Of a stretch of DNA of 64,000 nucleotides, positions 24,838-36,699 are shown in pieces. The stretch is from Chelydra serpentina (lineage: Eukaryota; Chordata; Testudines; Chelydridae): positions 24,508,001-24,572,000 of the forward strand of contig JBAIAC010000033.1 in assembly GCA_037349315.1 (NCBI GenBank). The letters are read 5' to 3'. Position 1 is the first letter of the stretch, and every line of letters starts with the position of its first letter. The position numbers and the translations under genes are program-made. The notes under the pieces are model-generated. The model was not told the origin of the DNA. It was given only the letters and a program-made list of their open reading frames with translations, and did not search any database.

Positions 24838-24950
24838 GGGCCCGGATCCTGCAAACACTGGCTCACGTGCTTGGCTTTATTCTCGTGACTTCAACGAGAC
24901 TGGTGGCGTAGGTAAAGCTGAACACGAAGGTGAGTGTTTGCAGGATTGGA
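24838..24950. mobile_element. Palindromic MITE-like element
   Basis: The left arm GATCCTGCAAACACTGGCTC (from 24,844) is matched by an inverted right arm containing GTGAGTGTTTGCAGGATTGG, ending near 24,949. The centre carries TCGTGACTTCAACGAGACT. This is the layout of a palindromic element family that I recognise as common in turtles, crocodilians and birds. It has no coding capacity. Target-site duplications are not clear. Confidence 0.7.
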
Positions 24951-25430
24951 ACCTAGAAACGACCCTCTTCTAGGGCTCAGAGGGGAGGTCAGTCTCCATC
25001 ACCGATCCTTAGCCCCTAAACTCCGATTGCCCAGGAGGGTGCAGTTGTGGGCCTGGTTCTGTAACATGAACACCTCCCTCGTTTATATCCCATTTTTCGG
25101 GTGGTCTGTGATGATCCTTTGGGTCTGTAGGTTACGCCTCAGACAGCTCCTATCCCGAGGGTGAGAATACTCCAACTACAGAGCTATTGCATTAGTCCTG
25201 CCTTGGGAAGAACCCAGCAGGTACATAATGCAACTCCTATAGGATGATTTTTCCTGTAACCCGCCTGAGGTTAGTCACAGCTCCCCGAAGCGCCTGCAAG
25301 AAATATCGAACCGGGACGAGAAGCCTCCGCTTTTCCAAGCCTGAAACGAGTCTGAATTGCAAAGTAAGGGATAAGGCCCGGTAGAGGGTTACACTGGACC
25401 GCTAACAGAGTGTCACTGTGCAGGCCAATA
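24951..25430. other. Short non-coding stretch, nothing recognised
   Basis: Unique sequence between the palindromic element and the next CpG-rich block. No exon or repeat is seen. Confidence 0.5.
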
Positions 25431-27130
25431 CAAGGGATTCCGCCCGCAATGCGCTTCTTTGCCAATCACGGCCCGGCAAACCACCGATGAATCTGACGGT
25501 TGCGTTTGGTTCCCCCGCGCTGTTCTTTTGCCTGTTTGTGTGGTTCTGCTAACGGGTCCATGGGGCGCTATAGGGAACTATTTAATTGCCGGGAGGGGGG
25601 AGTCTTCAGCTGGTGCCTTGATCATTCCTCCAGCTACAACCTCGCACGACAGGACAGGAGGCCGCAGAGGGAGTCCTGGCTAGCGCAGCAGTGACTTGGC
25701 CAGGCAGAGGGTGTCGTGGAGAGCGCCTGGCTCCCCTGCAGTTGCGTGGCGCGTGTGGGATTTGCTAGCCCGGCTGGTTCCAGCTTTGTGGCCCCAGCTC
25801 CCTGGCAATCCCGCGCCGAGTACCTGGGGAGGGGGGAAGCAGAGCACCGAGGCCGGGTCTTGCCGCTCGCACGCTGCCGGGGCGCTCTCGGCAGGAATGT
25901 AGGGTGAGCCCCGACGGGCGCCGCTTTCCCAGGATCGGGGCCTGCTGGAGCCGGAGCCACGCACCTCCTGCCGGGCATGGGGCTCGCTGGTGGGCTCTCA
26001 GCAGTGCCAGCTCCCCCGGCCAAGCGGCTCCAGGGCGGGCGGGCAGAGCCCCTCCTCCTGCTAGTCTGGGAGCCCAGCCGGGCTTGTCTGCTCGCCCTTG
26101 GGGGGGCTGGAACCAGCCTCGCCTGTGCGCTCAGCCAGCGCCCCTGGCTCTCTCGGGCGTCCGCTGACCCATCACGGCGGCACGGACGTGGCAGGGCCCG
26201 TGCTGGGGAGTGGGCCAAGGAGGTCTGCCCGCCCTCCCGGATCAGCTCCCTTCGGGCCTCTAGAGGGCGACGTACGGACAGTTATGGAGAGAGGCCGGGT
26301 TTGACGCCGTCTCCAGCGCTGCGCGGAGCCGGGGGCAGCTCCCTGCTGCGCTCCCCCTGGCCCTCTGAGTCTGTGCGGAGCTCGGCCCCGGTTGCTACCT
26401 GCGAGCCCTGAAAGCCCCCGAACCGGGGAGCTGGCACCGTGACGGGTCCCCGCCAGGAGAGCACGTGCCCTCGTCCCCCCGCCACCGCTGTGCGCCGCCC
26501 CCCAGGGAATGGCGAAGGCCCTGGAAAAGCCCCAGCAGAGCTGGCTCCGCTGGGGATATGACCCGGCAAGGAGGGCACCGCGCAGACTAATGCAGAGACG
26601 TGCGGAGGGAGCAGCGCCGGCAGAGGTGCTGGGACGGAGCATGGGCATCTCAGCCAGCCCTTCCTCCTCCCCTCACCTGCCGGGCCTCCGCCGCTGCCCT
26701 CGGTGATCTGATCTGGGGAGGGTTGGTTGGTTTTACCGCGGAGGGAGGGGAGGAATCCTGGCCCTCCCCTCCTTCAGTCACTAGATTCCCCGCTCCCTCC
26801 TCGGGGCCTGCGAGCAGCTTCGAAGAGAGTGGGAGTGGGTAGAGAGAGTCTCCTTCCACCAACCTACACAGAGGTCAGGGCAACCTCCCAGCCACGGTGC
26901 AGCACACACGGGGCCCTGCATTGCCTCTCAGGCGAGTTTAGTGGAACAGTCCTGGAGCCAGAGGGGGGGTGATTCTGTAGCCCAGTGGGAGGGGGGGGGG
27001 ACCCAAATCCTGACGCCAACCACTTTTTCTTTGTTTAGCCGTCGCAGAACCGCTTCAGCTGGAGAGAGGGAGGGGAGCCCCGCCCCAGAACCTCCAATCA
27101 ACGCTCCTGAGCGGCGGGAGACCCCGGTTC
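25430..27130. promoter_or_regulatory. CpG-rich block (CpG-island-like)
   Basis: This is one of the densest CpG stretches of the window, especially 25,780-26,500. Overlapping stop-poor frames on both strands (for example 194 codons on minus at 25,634-26,218 and 158 codons on minus at 26,172-26,648) are what high GC content produces by chance. None contains a domain I know. A promoter for an unrecognised or non-coding transcript is possible. Confidence 0.6.
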
Positions 27131-27649
27131 AGTTCCTCTCTTCCCCTCTGGCTGAAGGGGGAATTGAACCTGTCTGTCCTTATCCCATGGCTGTAACCAA
27201 GAGGTGGGGGGTGCCTGTGTGCAGTAAGGCAGCCTAACTCGTTCCCTCAAGAGTGGCCGTAGGCCCCTAACTGCCTGATTGCGGGCAACAGGTTGGGGCT
27301 GGAGATCGCCAGCAGCTTGGCCTCGGGTGCTGTTTCTGAGCGAGGGGAGGGGCCTAGCACCCACCCAGCTACCCCCCTCTCCCACTGGCTAGCTTAGGTG
27401 GCTGCTGGCTTTGTGCACCACATTCCTAAGCACCTCTGTCTCCATTCATTGTCCAGGGAGCCTAGGTGCCTAACGCAGCCCAGTGTTGTTCCGGTGATTT
27501 TGCTAGGTGCCTAAAAGTTAGGCTTTGTTGACTCTCAGCAGCATGGCAACTTCATGGATCCCACCCAAGGTCTTGGTGCTTTCCCGCTCCTGAGAGGCCC
27601 ACACCCACATACGAGGCACTGAAAAGTAAAGGAGCATTGCCTTCGTAGA
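27131..27649. other. Short non-coding stretch, nothing recognised
   Basis: GC-moderate sequence with repeated short motifs of the type TAGGTGCCTAA (27,380-27,520). It may be an old repeat but is too diffuse to name. Confidence 0.4.
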
Positions 27650-27832
27650 GGCTGTGTGGCCTAGCAGGCAGGGCACTAGAGTAGGATTCAAGTCCTCCCC
27701 CCCCCCCAACACTAATCTGCTGCCTGATCTTGGACAAGTCACTTTATCTCTGGTTCACTACCCGCATGTTGCAGATGGGGATACTTACCACGCACACACT
27801 GTAAGGAGCTTTGAGATCTATGGGGGATAAGA
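27650..27832 (+). mobile_element. MIR SINE copy
   Basis: The consensus order is clear: GCTGTGTGGCCTAGCAGGCA, GGGCACTAGA, GGATTCAAGTCC (a B-box-like remnant), CTGCCTGATCTTGGACAAGT, CACTTTATCTCTGG, GTTGCAGATGGGGATACTTA and GGAGCTTTGAGATCTATG. It is almost full length and interrupted by a C-run at 27,697-27,707. Confidence 0.85.
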
Positions 27833-28426
27833 GCAATGTCTTCTTGTTGCCTGGGCAACTCCTGAAAGTTCTGAGCTCCCTTGGTTTGAATGGGAATTAG
27901 GGTGCGCAGCACTGTTTAAAATACATGGGGTGTGTGTGTGTGGGGGCGGGATTTGGGACCTTTTCCCCCCGTAACGGAAGAGCGAAGGAAGAGTGGTGTA
28001 CAGAACCAAGGCATCTTTCTGACTGTTTTGCAAGGCTTTATCTGCAGCAGGGGGCAGAGCCATTAGCGTGTGACCTTAGAAAGCCCAGAATGAACAGGGG
28101 AGACTTTCTAAGCGGAGGTTGATTTTGTGAAGGGGGCACCGGATCTCCCTTAGGAGGTAACTAAAAAGGCAGCATCAAAATGGAGCACATGCCAGGCAAT
28201 TGGCAGGGCAGAGAATCCCGCTGTCTCCCCGCACTATCTGCTCCGACCAGGCAGCTGCCGCCCCGCTGCTAGCTGGAGATCAGACAGACCCCCACAGTCC
28301 TGCAAAGGGGTTCGCGAAACTCTGTGTAATCAGGGGTGTGAATGGGAACCTCCCCAGAGGCGCTCCAGCCCCCTCAACCCCCCGGCTCTGCTGCCATCTA
28401 TCCCAGGTGCCATGCCCGGAGAATCC
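27833..28426. other. Non-coding stretch, nothing recognised
   Basis: Contains a short GT tract near 27,929-27,944 and otherwise unique sequence. No exon was recognised. Confidence 0.45.
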
Positions 28427-28504
28427 AGGGACCGACCCAAACCCCCTTGGGGTCAGTGGGAGTCTCTCCTTGGGCTTCAATGGGGTTTGGAGGAACAGGC
28501 CCCC
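28427..28504. mobile_element. Palindromic MITE-like fragment
   Basis: CGACCCAAACCCCCTTGG on the left is matched inverted by GGGCTTCAATGGGGTTTGG on the right, with GGGAGTCTCTCCTTG between. This is a known style of small amniote palindrome built on CTTCAATGGG. It has no coding capacity. Confidence 0.55.
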
Positions 28505-29400
28505 TAGAGAAAAGACTCCCACACGCCTAGCAGCTCCCTGCTCATTCCTGAGCCCCATTGCGTCTAAACGGCTTCGGGGCGGGTTTTAGAAACGCTCGGG
28601 GGGTGGATCGTTGCGTTTAGCCAATTGGAGAGACGCTTTCGCGCGCGCGCCCTCTCTCTCCTTTCTTGTCTACATTACAAAAGTCGTGCGAGGCCCGAGA
28701 GCGCCGCCTGCTTTGTCTGCAGCTGGGCGTTGTGGCTCTTGGCCAGCCTGCGCTCTTTTCTCCCCCCACCTTTTGCAGGCTGCCGTGAAAGGCCCCTTTA
28801 TGCAGATGCACTAAAGGGAAAGAAAAGAGAGGCGAGAATCCGTCTGGGCCTGGCTGTGGGGATGCACCGCGCATACTAGTTTGTCGGCCAGTGTCTTTCA
28901 CGTCCCAGCGGAACATAAATCACGGGAGCCAAGCCGCTGCACCTGGCAACCGCAGCCTTCCCCCGGCGAGTTTCAGCGGCAGCTTCCCACGTGCGGGGAA
29001 ACCCCCCGCGAGGGCCCTGTTACGAACTCACAAACTGAAGCCCTGTTTGGGAGTGCGCGTAGGGGGGATGCTCCCAGTAGGAGTAATGATATGGGAGGCC
29101 CGGGGAAGGGTCCGGAGAATTCCCACATTACCCATCAAACTCAAGACAGTGCAGAATCACTGGAAGGATACAGAGCAGTGGGAAACTGCCTTTATGCTCA
29201 TTGTCTGCGGCCCCTGTCCGAGCGATGGGGTCTGTGGTGGGCCGGGGACCAGGCTTTGTTGCTGGAGCAGTGTTGAAAGAAAAGTCTCGGCTCGTATGCT
29301 GTTATTTGTTACTAATCAAATACCACCGCGTCTCCGGTGCAGTGGAAGACAGTAACGGAGCAAGCCTCTGCTACTCAGAGGAGTCTGTAGAACCAACACA
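28505..29400. promoter_or_regulatory. CpG-rich block with unique flank
   Basis: 28,560-29,060 is CpG-rich (including TTCGCGCGCGCGCC near 28,638) and repeat-free. Sequences such as AAAGGCCCCTTTATGCAGATG (28,788 on) look constrained but are not coding. No exon was recognised. Confidence 0.4.
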
Positions 29401-32330
29401 TTGGTAGCCAGTTCCTCCTTCCCCACTAACCCTCTTCTTTTCCTAAGCATATTAAAGGACTCGCAGTTGATTGGCTCTTGGGACAGAGACTGTTTTACAT
29501 TAGGTGGCTGTACAGAGTTTAGCAGTGAGGCCCTATTTTAGCTAAGTTATTTAGGCCCTCCTGTAATAGACATTAGTATTAATAATAATAACACATCAAT
29601 ACTAGCAACAATGTTTGTGGAAGCCAGATTTTAAATGGGCTGTCACCCTCCTCCAGTCCGGAGACTGAAACCAATATGATTGAAGATATCTGTCCAATGA
29701 GGACTAAGCAGCACCGCTCTAATCTGGAATACCGGCAGCCAATCCTTGGAGTAAAAAAATAAAAGGACAATATATTTGTCAAATAAACCGCATAAGATTA
29801 AATCCAAGGGAACTGCTTCCGGCGGGCCGATAGTTCATAAAGAAAATTAGAGGAGATGCATTAATTGTATCTATTAATTGTGAAGTATTCACTCAGCTAT
29901 ACAGACAGTCAGGTCTGGGGGGGGGGGGCACTTCCATGCAAACTAAACACTAGAGTAAAAAATCTGCCGCGGCTCTGCCGTCAGGGGGGATGTAACTGGG
30001 GGGGAGGGGGGCTGAATTTGGCCTTAGAAGAAATTCTTAATAGAATTGAAAGTTTCCGTCCTAATCCTGCGATTTCTTCACAGAACAGAAATGTCCATTT
30101 GGTCTTTTAAAGCTCATTTTAGAATATGATAATCTTGGAATTAAGTTTAATAGATATTTATGTGAATGTTAAGGTTAATAATATATATCCTAACTAATAT
30201 GTGTATGTATATATGCACCCACAGACTCGCTTACTAGTCATAAACTCTCTAACAGAGCTATAGGTTCACCTGCACCTATAGATATGTACACTTATATCCC
30301 ATATACATACACTGCCTCTCTTGCTCAAACACACACTCTGTCTGGTTGTGCTGTATATACTTAGATTTTGCAAATTACATCTAATCTAATCTAATCTATC
30401 ACTACATTAAACACGAGAGGTACAGAGAGATGGGAATGGACCTGTTAAATGCTAGTCTGACAGTACATGTTTTACTTTTGTTCAGGTTTACAATTAGAAT
30501 TGAATAAATACTTGTGAAATCTCTGAATATTCGTTTGAACTCGAAAAAGCATTTTGATCCAACGGTATCTGTGGTCTTTTTGCGTTCACTTTCTGGAAAT
30601 ATTGCCGTGCTGGAGTTTAGAAGCAAGATTCCTCTAGGAAAGCGGGTTTTAAATTTGAATGGTCACATTATTGCACAAGGAGCATTTGTAATGATGTATT
30701 CGATTGTGACATTTGAAATTCACACTGTGTTGGTTAATTACACGGGTCACCCAATCCCCGAACTGAATTCATACATTTTATTATGCAATTGACCGACATA
30801 GACCCAATTTGGAAGTTTGATTTCTGAATATTCTCTATGAATGAACTATGAATGCACTATTCACAGCGGAAACCCTTTTACAGAAATATTCACAAGCGAT
30901 GAATACATCTGAGACTTTCACTGACATTTTGAAAACAGATAAATAAATGAAAGTCTACAAATCAGTGATTTGCTCGGTTCTAGTTAAACTCATTACTTCC
31001 CCCTCGCGGATTCTGTTAAATGGGGAAGGATATTTTAGGGTTTGATTTTTGATTTTTTTTGTCTTTACTATAAATCTTTAAATTCTTGTTCTAGTCTGCG
31101 AGGAAATTTGATCTCTCCGCATGATATATGTTTCCAGCGAATAGCAGTTCTCTCGCAGGGTGCCACTTAGAAGCAGAGGGGTAAAGAAAAGAGGCTCTGG
31201 AAAAAGGAGGGGGAAAAAACCCAGGTGGGAACAAATGGGCTAGGAACTGGAACAGACTTGAAAAGATAAAAATGACTCAGAGCTAATTGCAAGTCGGGGT
31301 CAACTTTTGCAATAAGTATTCTTTATTAAAGACCTGGCTGGGTTAAAAGTAGGTCAATTCCACTTTTAATAAATAGGAACACAGACTCGATTCAGCCACA
31401 CAAACCTGTTTCTGACACACCAGGTCCTACGGTGATGAACAATATAGAAATTGTAACACATTAAGCCATATTACTACAGAGTAAAATAATATACATCAGA
31501 TTCAATGAGCTAGAGACAGGTCTGTGTGCCTAGTTAAGGTCTGTGTTTCTGCCTGTTAAAACTAAGAAATTCCTACTAGATCACCCACCCCCTTGCAAAT
31601 ACTAGGGGCATATTCCGCAAAGCACATTTTTTCCTCCGGTGTCACCACATTTGAGCGCTGCTTAGCCAAAGTAAAAAGTTCATACAACGTCCTCAAGTCG
31701 CATATAATTCACCTTCAGAGCTTGCGCCTTTTGGTTGTTGTTTTGTTATGCGATTTTCTCCCTATTTTCAAAAATAAATTCCCTGCGCTGGTGGGGAGGG
31801 GGCGGGGAAATGTGCGCACTCCCCCCCCCCAAGCCAGGGCTGCCTAGATGTCCATCTCTGCAAGAGAGTGGGGAGGTGCTCACTCGATCAATGTAAATGT
31901 ACCCTCGTTGTGTGCCACCTCTTAACTAGAATCCTCCCCAGGACCGCCAGCGCTCTTCCTCGCAGTTGAGCTAGGCTAGGGTCACGTGTAATTTTTAATT
32001 GTGTGCGTGTGAAATTGACAGACCTACAAAGCTTTAAATCCGAATAAAGCCATTTGCCTTCTAAAATATTTCCCCGCCCCCCTCCATTTAGTCAAACATC
32101 GACGAGCATTTTTGGAAAATGCCGTCCGATCCCCATCCCCCTTCAAAATACGAGTTCGAGGCGGATCCGGTTGGAATGATGAACCTTTTAATAAACAATA
32201 GCACGCAGGGGGAGGTGCATGTGAAAATAAATAATAAATCAAGCGTGCAGGAGTTACGGGAAGGCAGGACTATGGGGCAAGTTACAGCTTTAGTAGGAGG
32301 TTAATGTGGTGGAATTTAAAAAAAAACGCA
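29401..32330. promoter_or_regulatory. Long AT-rich repeat-poor block, candidate conserved non-coding DNA
   Basis: Almost 3 kb with no transposon I can recognise. It is rich in TAATTA/ATTAAT/TTTAAT cores (for example GCATTAATTGTATCTATTAA at 29,858) and octamer-like pieces, with small CA/TA tracts near 30,180-30,350 and a short (CTAAT)n run near 30,379. Texture resembles enhancer-rich DNA around developmental genes. All reading frames are under 95 codons. The function is a guess. Confidence 0.35.
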
Positions 32331-34465
32331 TATTCACATGTGCCTATTAGCCCCACGAGACTATCCGATCTCCTCTCCTAGGGGCAAGGGGAACTCCTGC
32401 CCCCCTTTCTTACCGAGGCTGAGATGGTTCCTGGGGTCAGTGACTCGCTGGGCGTCACAATTTGAGCGGAAGAATTTGCTAACTAACCCCCACGATTGCC
32501 GGACTCCTGATGGGTTGGTCAATCCCAAGGCACCCTGAGGACCCTAGTTAGAAAGCTGGGGGCTGTGCGGGCGCTGGATCTCCCAACCTAGGTGTGTGTG
32601 GAGAAGTGCCCGCACCTAGGCCTTCACCCAGCCTGGCATGGGCAGCCCGGATCCCTGGCTCGGTGCCCTCCTTGTGTTTCTGTATTTACTCTCCTGCGTG
32701 TCCCTCTTTGAGCCCGGCCTCTTCGGCTAACTGCCTCAGATTCTCCCTGGGCTGAGCCGCGCAAGGGGCGTGGCCTTTCTCCCCTTCCCCTGCCCACTTA
32801 GGCGTCTGAAAATAGATCGCACCTGGGTGGGCAACTTTCACCTTAAGGCTTCTCTGAGGAGGCGGCACCCGTCAGTTCCTGCTAAAGGGGAACCGCAGAT
32901 GTGTGGGGCTCAGGGACTTGCTGTTGGCAGGGGTTAATGCCATGCTGCCCACGTGGCCTCTTTAGTTGTGAAGCCTCCTTCACAGCTGGGGCAGTGGGTA
33001 GCCCGTTTGCCAGGCTCAGCGTTTGCTGTGCTAAGCAACCTTTCCTTCACTCGTCACAGCTGCGAACCCCAGTTCTCTGGTGCAAACCTAGACCGGAAGT
33101 GAATACAAAGACCAGATCACGCGGCCTAGCAGCACCGGTATGAGACCTAGGGGCTGGGAACTGATCCAGCCCAAACCCTCTGGCCAAAGGGCACATTTAG
33201 CCCCGCCGTTAGTTAAATGGATTTGCTCATGGACGCTGCGGTGAAGAAGATGGGGATAGATTCGTGTGGGTGCTGGGTGCAACCTTCATAAGTATTCGAA
33301 TTGCAAACGCCCTAAGAGCTACCGCTGGGACTAGTCCATGGCTGGTGAGTTGTGTGTACTTGTCAATACAGTATCCAGGGCTTGGAGTGAAATGCTCTTA
33401 AAGCACCTCACCCTCCACCACCGTCTACATTGCTTGCAAAAATCCTCCAAAGCCCTGTGGTCTCTTCTTCTCAGCAGTCGGTTTTTCAGCTAGAAACCGT
33501 ATTGGAATCTACATCATCCTGTTTCCCAATATCCCTCTGCTGTCTCCTTAGTAGCTATGTAACTCTCCGCCCTGCAATGTGTGAGTTGTGTCCCCCTGTA
33601 GTCCACACAGAGGGGGCTTGGCCATATAGAGGGTAGCAGCCTACTAGTATTATTGATTATGCGTTTAGCTCAGGCAGTAGAGACTGAGAGAGCTCAGAGC
33701 TGTGGATCTAAAGGTCCTGTAGTCCACTGTGGTGTGTGTAACTGGATAGACCTATAATGCTGATCTCTGGGAATAGGGGTCAGTGCACATGATGCAATTT
33801 ATTTTTTTCTGTTTTTAAAAATCCAAGGCAGTGACATACCGAAGGAAGTTAAAGTTGCAAAGTCATGCAATCAAAAGATAAGAAAGGAGGCCCATGACCT
33901 GAACATGGTGCATATTTGCATTATGAGTCAGTTTTTAACTACATGATCATACGCTATTTGTTCTACATGTCCCTGCTTCATTCAGTGCACAGGGTGGTGT
34001 GTGCAGGAGGTAGAGGCCTGTAAGAAGAAAAAGGACACAAATCACAGACTTCCTACATGATGTCAGGCAAGACTCTATTCTAATGCGTCCATACAAGGAG
34101 GGTGAATTAAGGTTGCATGGACAACTTTAATCCTGGCATTTCCTAACCTTTCAGTGCTTGATATTGCTGTAATAGTGTTTTTTAACCTAGTGTTTTGGCT
34201 GTGATTATATTAATTTTGCAAAAATGTGAGTTGCAGATTAATTACCACAACTGTTATAAGGATAGGAGACTACATGAGCCACACATAAAGGGCCAAAGAG
34301 AGGGCACTCCAATACTAAGGAGGGCACTCATTTATAGGTGACATCTCCTGTTCCTCCAGAATTGGTCAAACTCCGCTAAATATGAAAATGTTTCTGATGT
34401 CTGTTCCATATGAACCAGGCATCAGGGAAGCTATGCTATGCAGTTGTTTCCTATGTGTGTGTTTT

Positions 34466-34470
<5 letters not shown>
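32331..34470. other. Non-coding stretch, possible old repeat at 33.8-34.3 kb
   Basis: 32.3-33.7 kb is GC-moderate unique DNA. The segment 33,800-34,270, with AAGGAAGTTAAAGTTGCAAA, GCACAGGGTGGTGTGTGCAG and TTGCATGGACAACTTTAATC, feels like a dispersed turtle repeat I have met before. I cannot name the family or set its ends. Confidence 0.35.

Positions 34471-34499
<29 letters not shown>
34470..34499. repeat. (CA)n microsatellite
   Basis: A clean run of about 15 CA units. Confidence 0.95.
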
Positions 34500-34502
<3 letters not shown>

Positions 34503-34520
34503 CTGTATGGACCCTATTCT

Positions 34521-34802
34521 CAGTGGTGCTGGAACACTTTTAATAGTGGGGGTGCTGAAAGCCAGCCCCCTTACCCTGTCTTCCCCCGTTACTGGAAGGG
34601 CCGGGAGCAGAGCCGTGTCTCTGGGAGGGGTAAGGCTGGGGATAGATGCAGGGCCAGGAGCAGAGCCTGCGGGGGTGACAGCCAGGACCCCACATGGCGG
34701 GGGGCATCAGCAGAGCCGAGGGCATGGAGGCCGGCAGTAAAGCCCTGTGTAAAATCTGGGGGTGCTGCAGCACCTTCTGCATCCCTAGTTCCCGTGCCTA
34801 TG
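34521..34802. mobile_element. Non-autonomous hAT-type DNA transposon (MITE), 282 bp
   Basis: The ends form imperfect terminal inverted repeats: CAGTGGTGCTGGAAC on the left and, read inward from the right, CATAGGCACGGGAAC. Internal copies of GGGGGTGCTG follow on both sides. The element is bounded by a near-perfect 8-bp target duplication, CCTATTCT at 34,513-34,520 and CCTACTCT at 34,803-34,810. CA-starting ends and 8-bp duplications are typical of the hAT superfamily. It encodes no transposase. Confidence 0.75.
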
Positions 34803-34874
34803 CCTACTCTGACCCACAGGCACTACAGAGGCCTTGCTCTCCCAGAGCTCTGCTCTGACACACAAACACACAGC

Positions 34875-35600
34875 TAAAACTCTTGTCCAGGCTCCATTAT
34901 CTCGCATCTGAATTACTACAATATCCTTTTCTCTAGACTTGGCAAATATGATCTTGCGTTGCTCATAACCACTCAGAATGCTGATGCAAAGATGTTTTCC
35001 TAGCTATCGTTTTAACCATAGCATCCCTCTCTTTGCCTGCCTCCACTGGCTCCCCCTTCTCTGTCATAGCAAATATAAGTTACTTGTCTTCACTTCCAAG
35101 GGCCTTTATAACTTATCTCCCTACCTATCATTTCTCATTCGCTATCACGATGTCGACTCCTGCCTCTGATTGGCCCATGATGCCAGCCTCCATCACCCAC
35201 TTGTTAAATTTTCAAACCAGCAGCTTTGTGCATTCCCTCATGCTTCGCCTCAAGAGTGGGAGGTGCTCCCTGTAAACACCCATAAGTCAACCGCCTCTTC
35301 CTCCTCCAAATCCCTCCCTAAAACTCTCCTTTGCCATGATGCCCACAAAAATACATGACCGTGATTAGGCTGCTGGTGTGCAGAGACCATTGCCTATCAT
35401 GCTGACGGTATCATCTCACTGCTTCCTTTACTCCCCCTGGGCCTGTCTATCTGCATCTATCTGTTGTCTCTTGTCGTCTTCTTTGTAAGTTCTATGGGAC
35501 AGAGACTGTCATCTTACTCTGTTTGTACAGCACCTATCACAATAGGGCCTGGTCCAAGACTAGGGCTCCTAGGTTCTACAGTAATATCAACCATGAGTAA
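34875..35600 (+). mobile_element. L2-type LINE, 3' end with decayed reverse-transcriptase C-terminus
   Basis: The plus strand encodes, with stops and frameshifts, the C-terminal part of an L2-clade polyprotein. Visible landmarks are a degraded SRLDYCN-like start near 34,900, then PLFACLHWLPLLCHSKYK at 35,024-35,078, and GLYNLSPYLSFL after it. The 3' untranslated region follows, with GGGACAGAGACTGTC (about 35,499), TGTTTGTACAGCACCTATCA and CAATAGGGCCTGGTC. The tail ends where the LTR retroelement begins. It is strongly 5'-truncated and inactive. L2 machinery also moved MIR SINEs. Confidence 0.75.
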
Positions 35601-35606
35601 CGATAA

Positions 35607-36687
35607 TGGTCAAGCTGTCTCAGGTGACTCAAGAGCATGAGTACCAATCTCTGGGCAGACTGTTAAGATCCAGGGCACAAACCCCACATTGGTTGTGAGT
35701 TCTGTACTTAGACTTCACCAACCGATTATCAAGTGTAAACCCCTCAGGCACTATAACAGCCTGAACATGGAGTCACAGACAGTTCCCTTGGGTACTCCAG
35801 TCTGTCTTGCCACCCAGGTAAGCCTACCTTTGTGAGAGATGGTCCTTTACACCACAAATCACAGCAATGTTCAGGTTACTTCCAGTGCTGAAGGACCAAT
35901 CACTTACCCCAGGTCAATTGCACCTTAGATCTCACAACAAGACAATGCTTGTAGCCAGTCTTATAATAAACTATATACAGATTTATTAATAGGAAAAGGA
36001 AATGAGAATTATTTACAAGGTTATAGCAGGTAAACGTATATACACACAAATGAGTTCCAATCTTAAAGTAAAAAAGCTCCTATAGTAAGCAATCTTTATA
36101 TGCCCTTTAGGGCTAACCTACTCCAAGTACTGGGGATCTTTTGCTTATGCCTAGTAATCCTTGCCCCTCAGAGTCCAAGCAGCATAAAGATACCATTCCT
36201 CCTTGTTTTTATTCCCTTCCCCCACTCTGCTTGGAACTACAAACTCCATTGATGCGAGGAATTCACTTGCAAGATTCATCTTCATGGTGGGGGTAGAGTA
36301 AAGAACAAATTATTTTGTCCTCTTTAACGTTCCACTCTAGTCCGTCTTGTGTCGATGGGCCTTCCTCGTTGACCAGCATGTGACACATTCTTTCGGAGAT
36401 CAGCACTTTACATTAGTTCATGTCCCTTTCCTGTCTGGTGAATTACTCAATTACAGACTCTTACAATGCAAACACTCAAATATTACCTTATAAGATGGGG
36501 TACAGATGCTATAAGTGAGATTAATGCAGGCAGAAATGCACAAGATTCCATATAGTCTAAACACATTCTTATAATTCTAATCCCTATTTTAACAACACTA
36601 ACCCAGGTGAGCCAGCCTGATTCCAGCCATGTATTTGTCAGTGTTCCACTGAGGCCTGGGGACCTTGGCATAAGCTGGCCCATCACA
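35607..36687 (-). repeat. 3' LTR of the Gmr1-like element, 1,081 bp
   Basis: It begins TGGTCAAGCTG and ends CCCATCACA on the plus strand, giving the TG...CA ends expected for an LTR (TGTGATGGG at the element's 5' side). The first 364 bases match the partial LTR at 40,448-40,812. AT-rich sequence with TTATAATAAA (35,960-35,970) may hold the polyadenylation region. The sequence on the pol side of 36,687 does not show a clean polypurine tract. Confidence 0.75.
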
Positions 36688-36699
36688 ACCCAATGGAAA

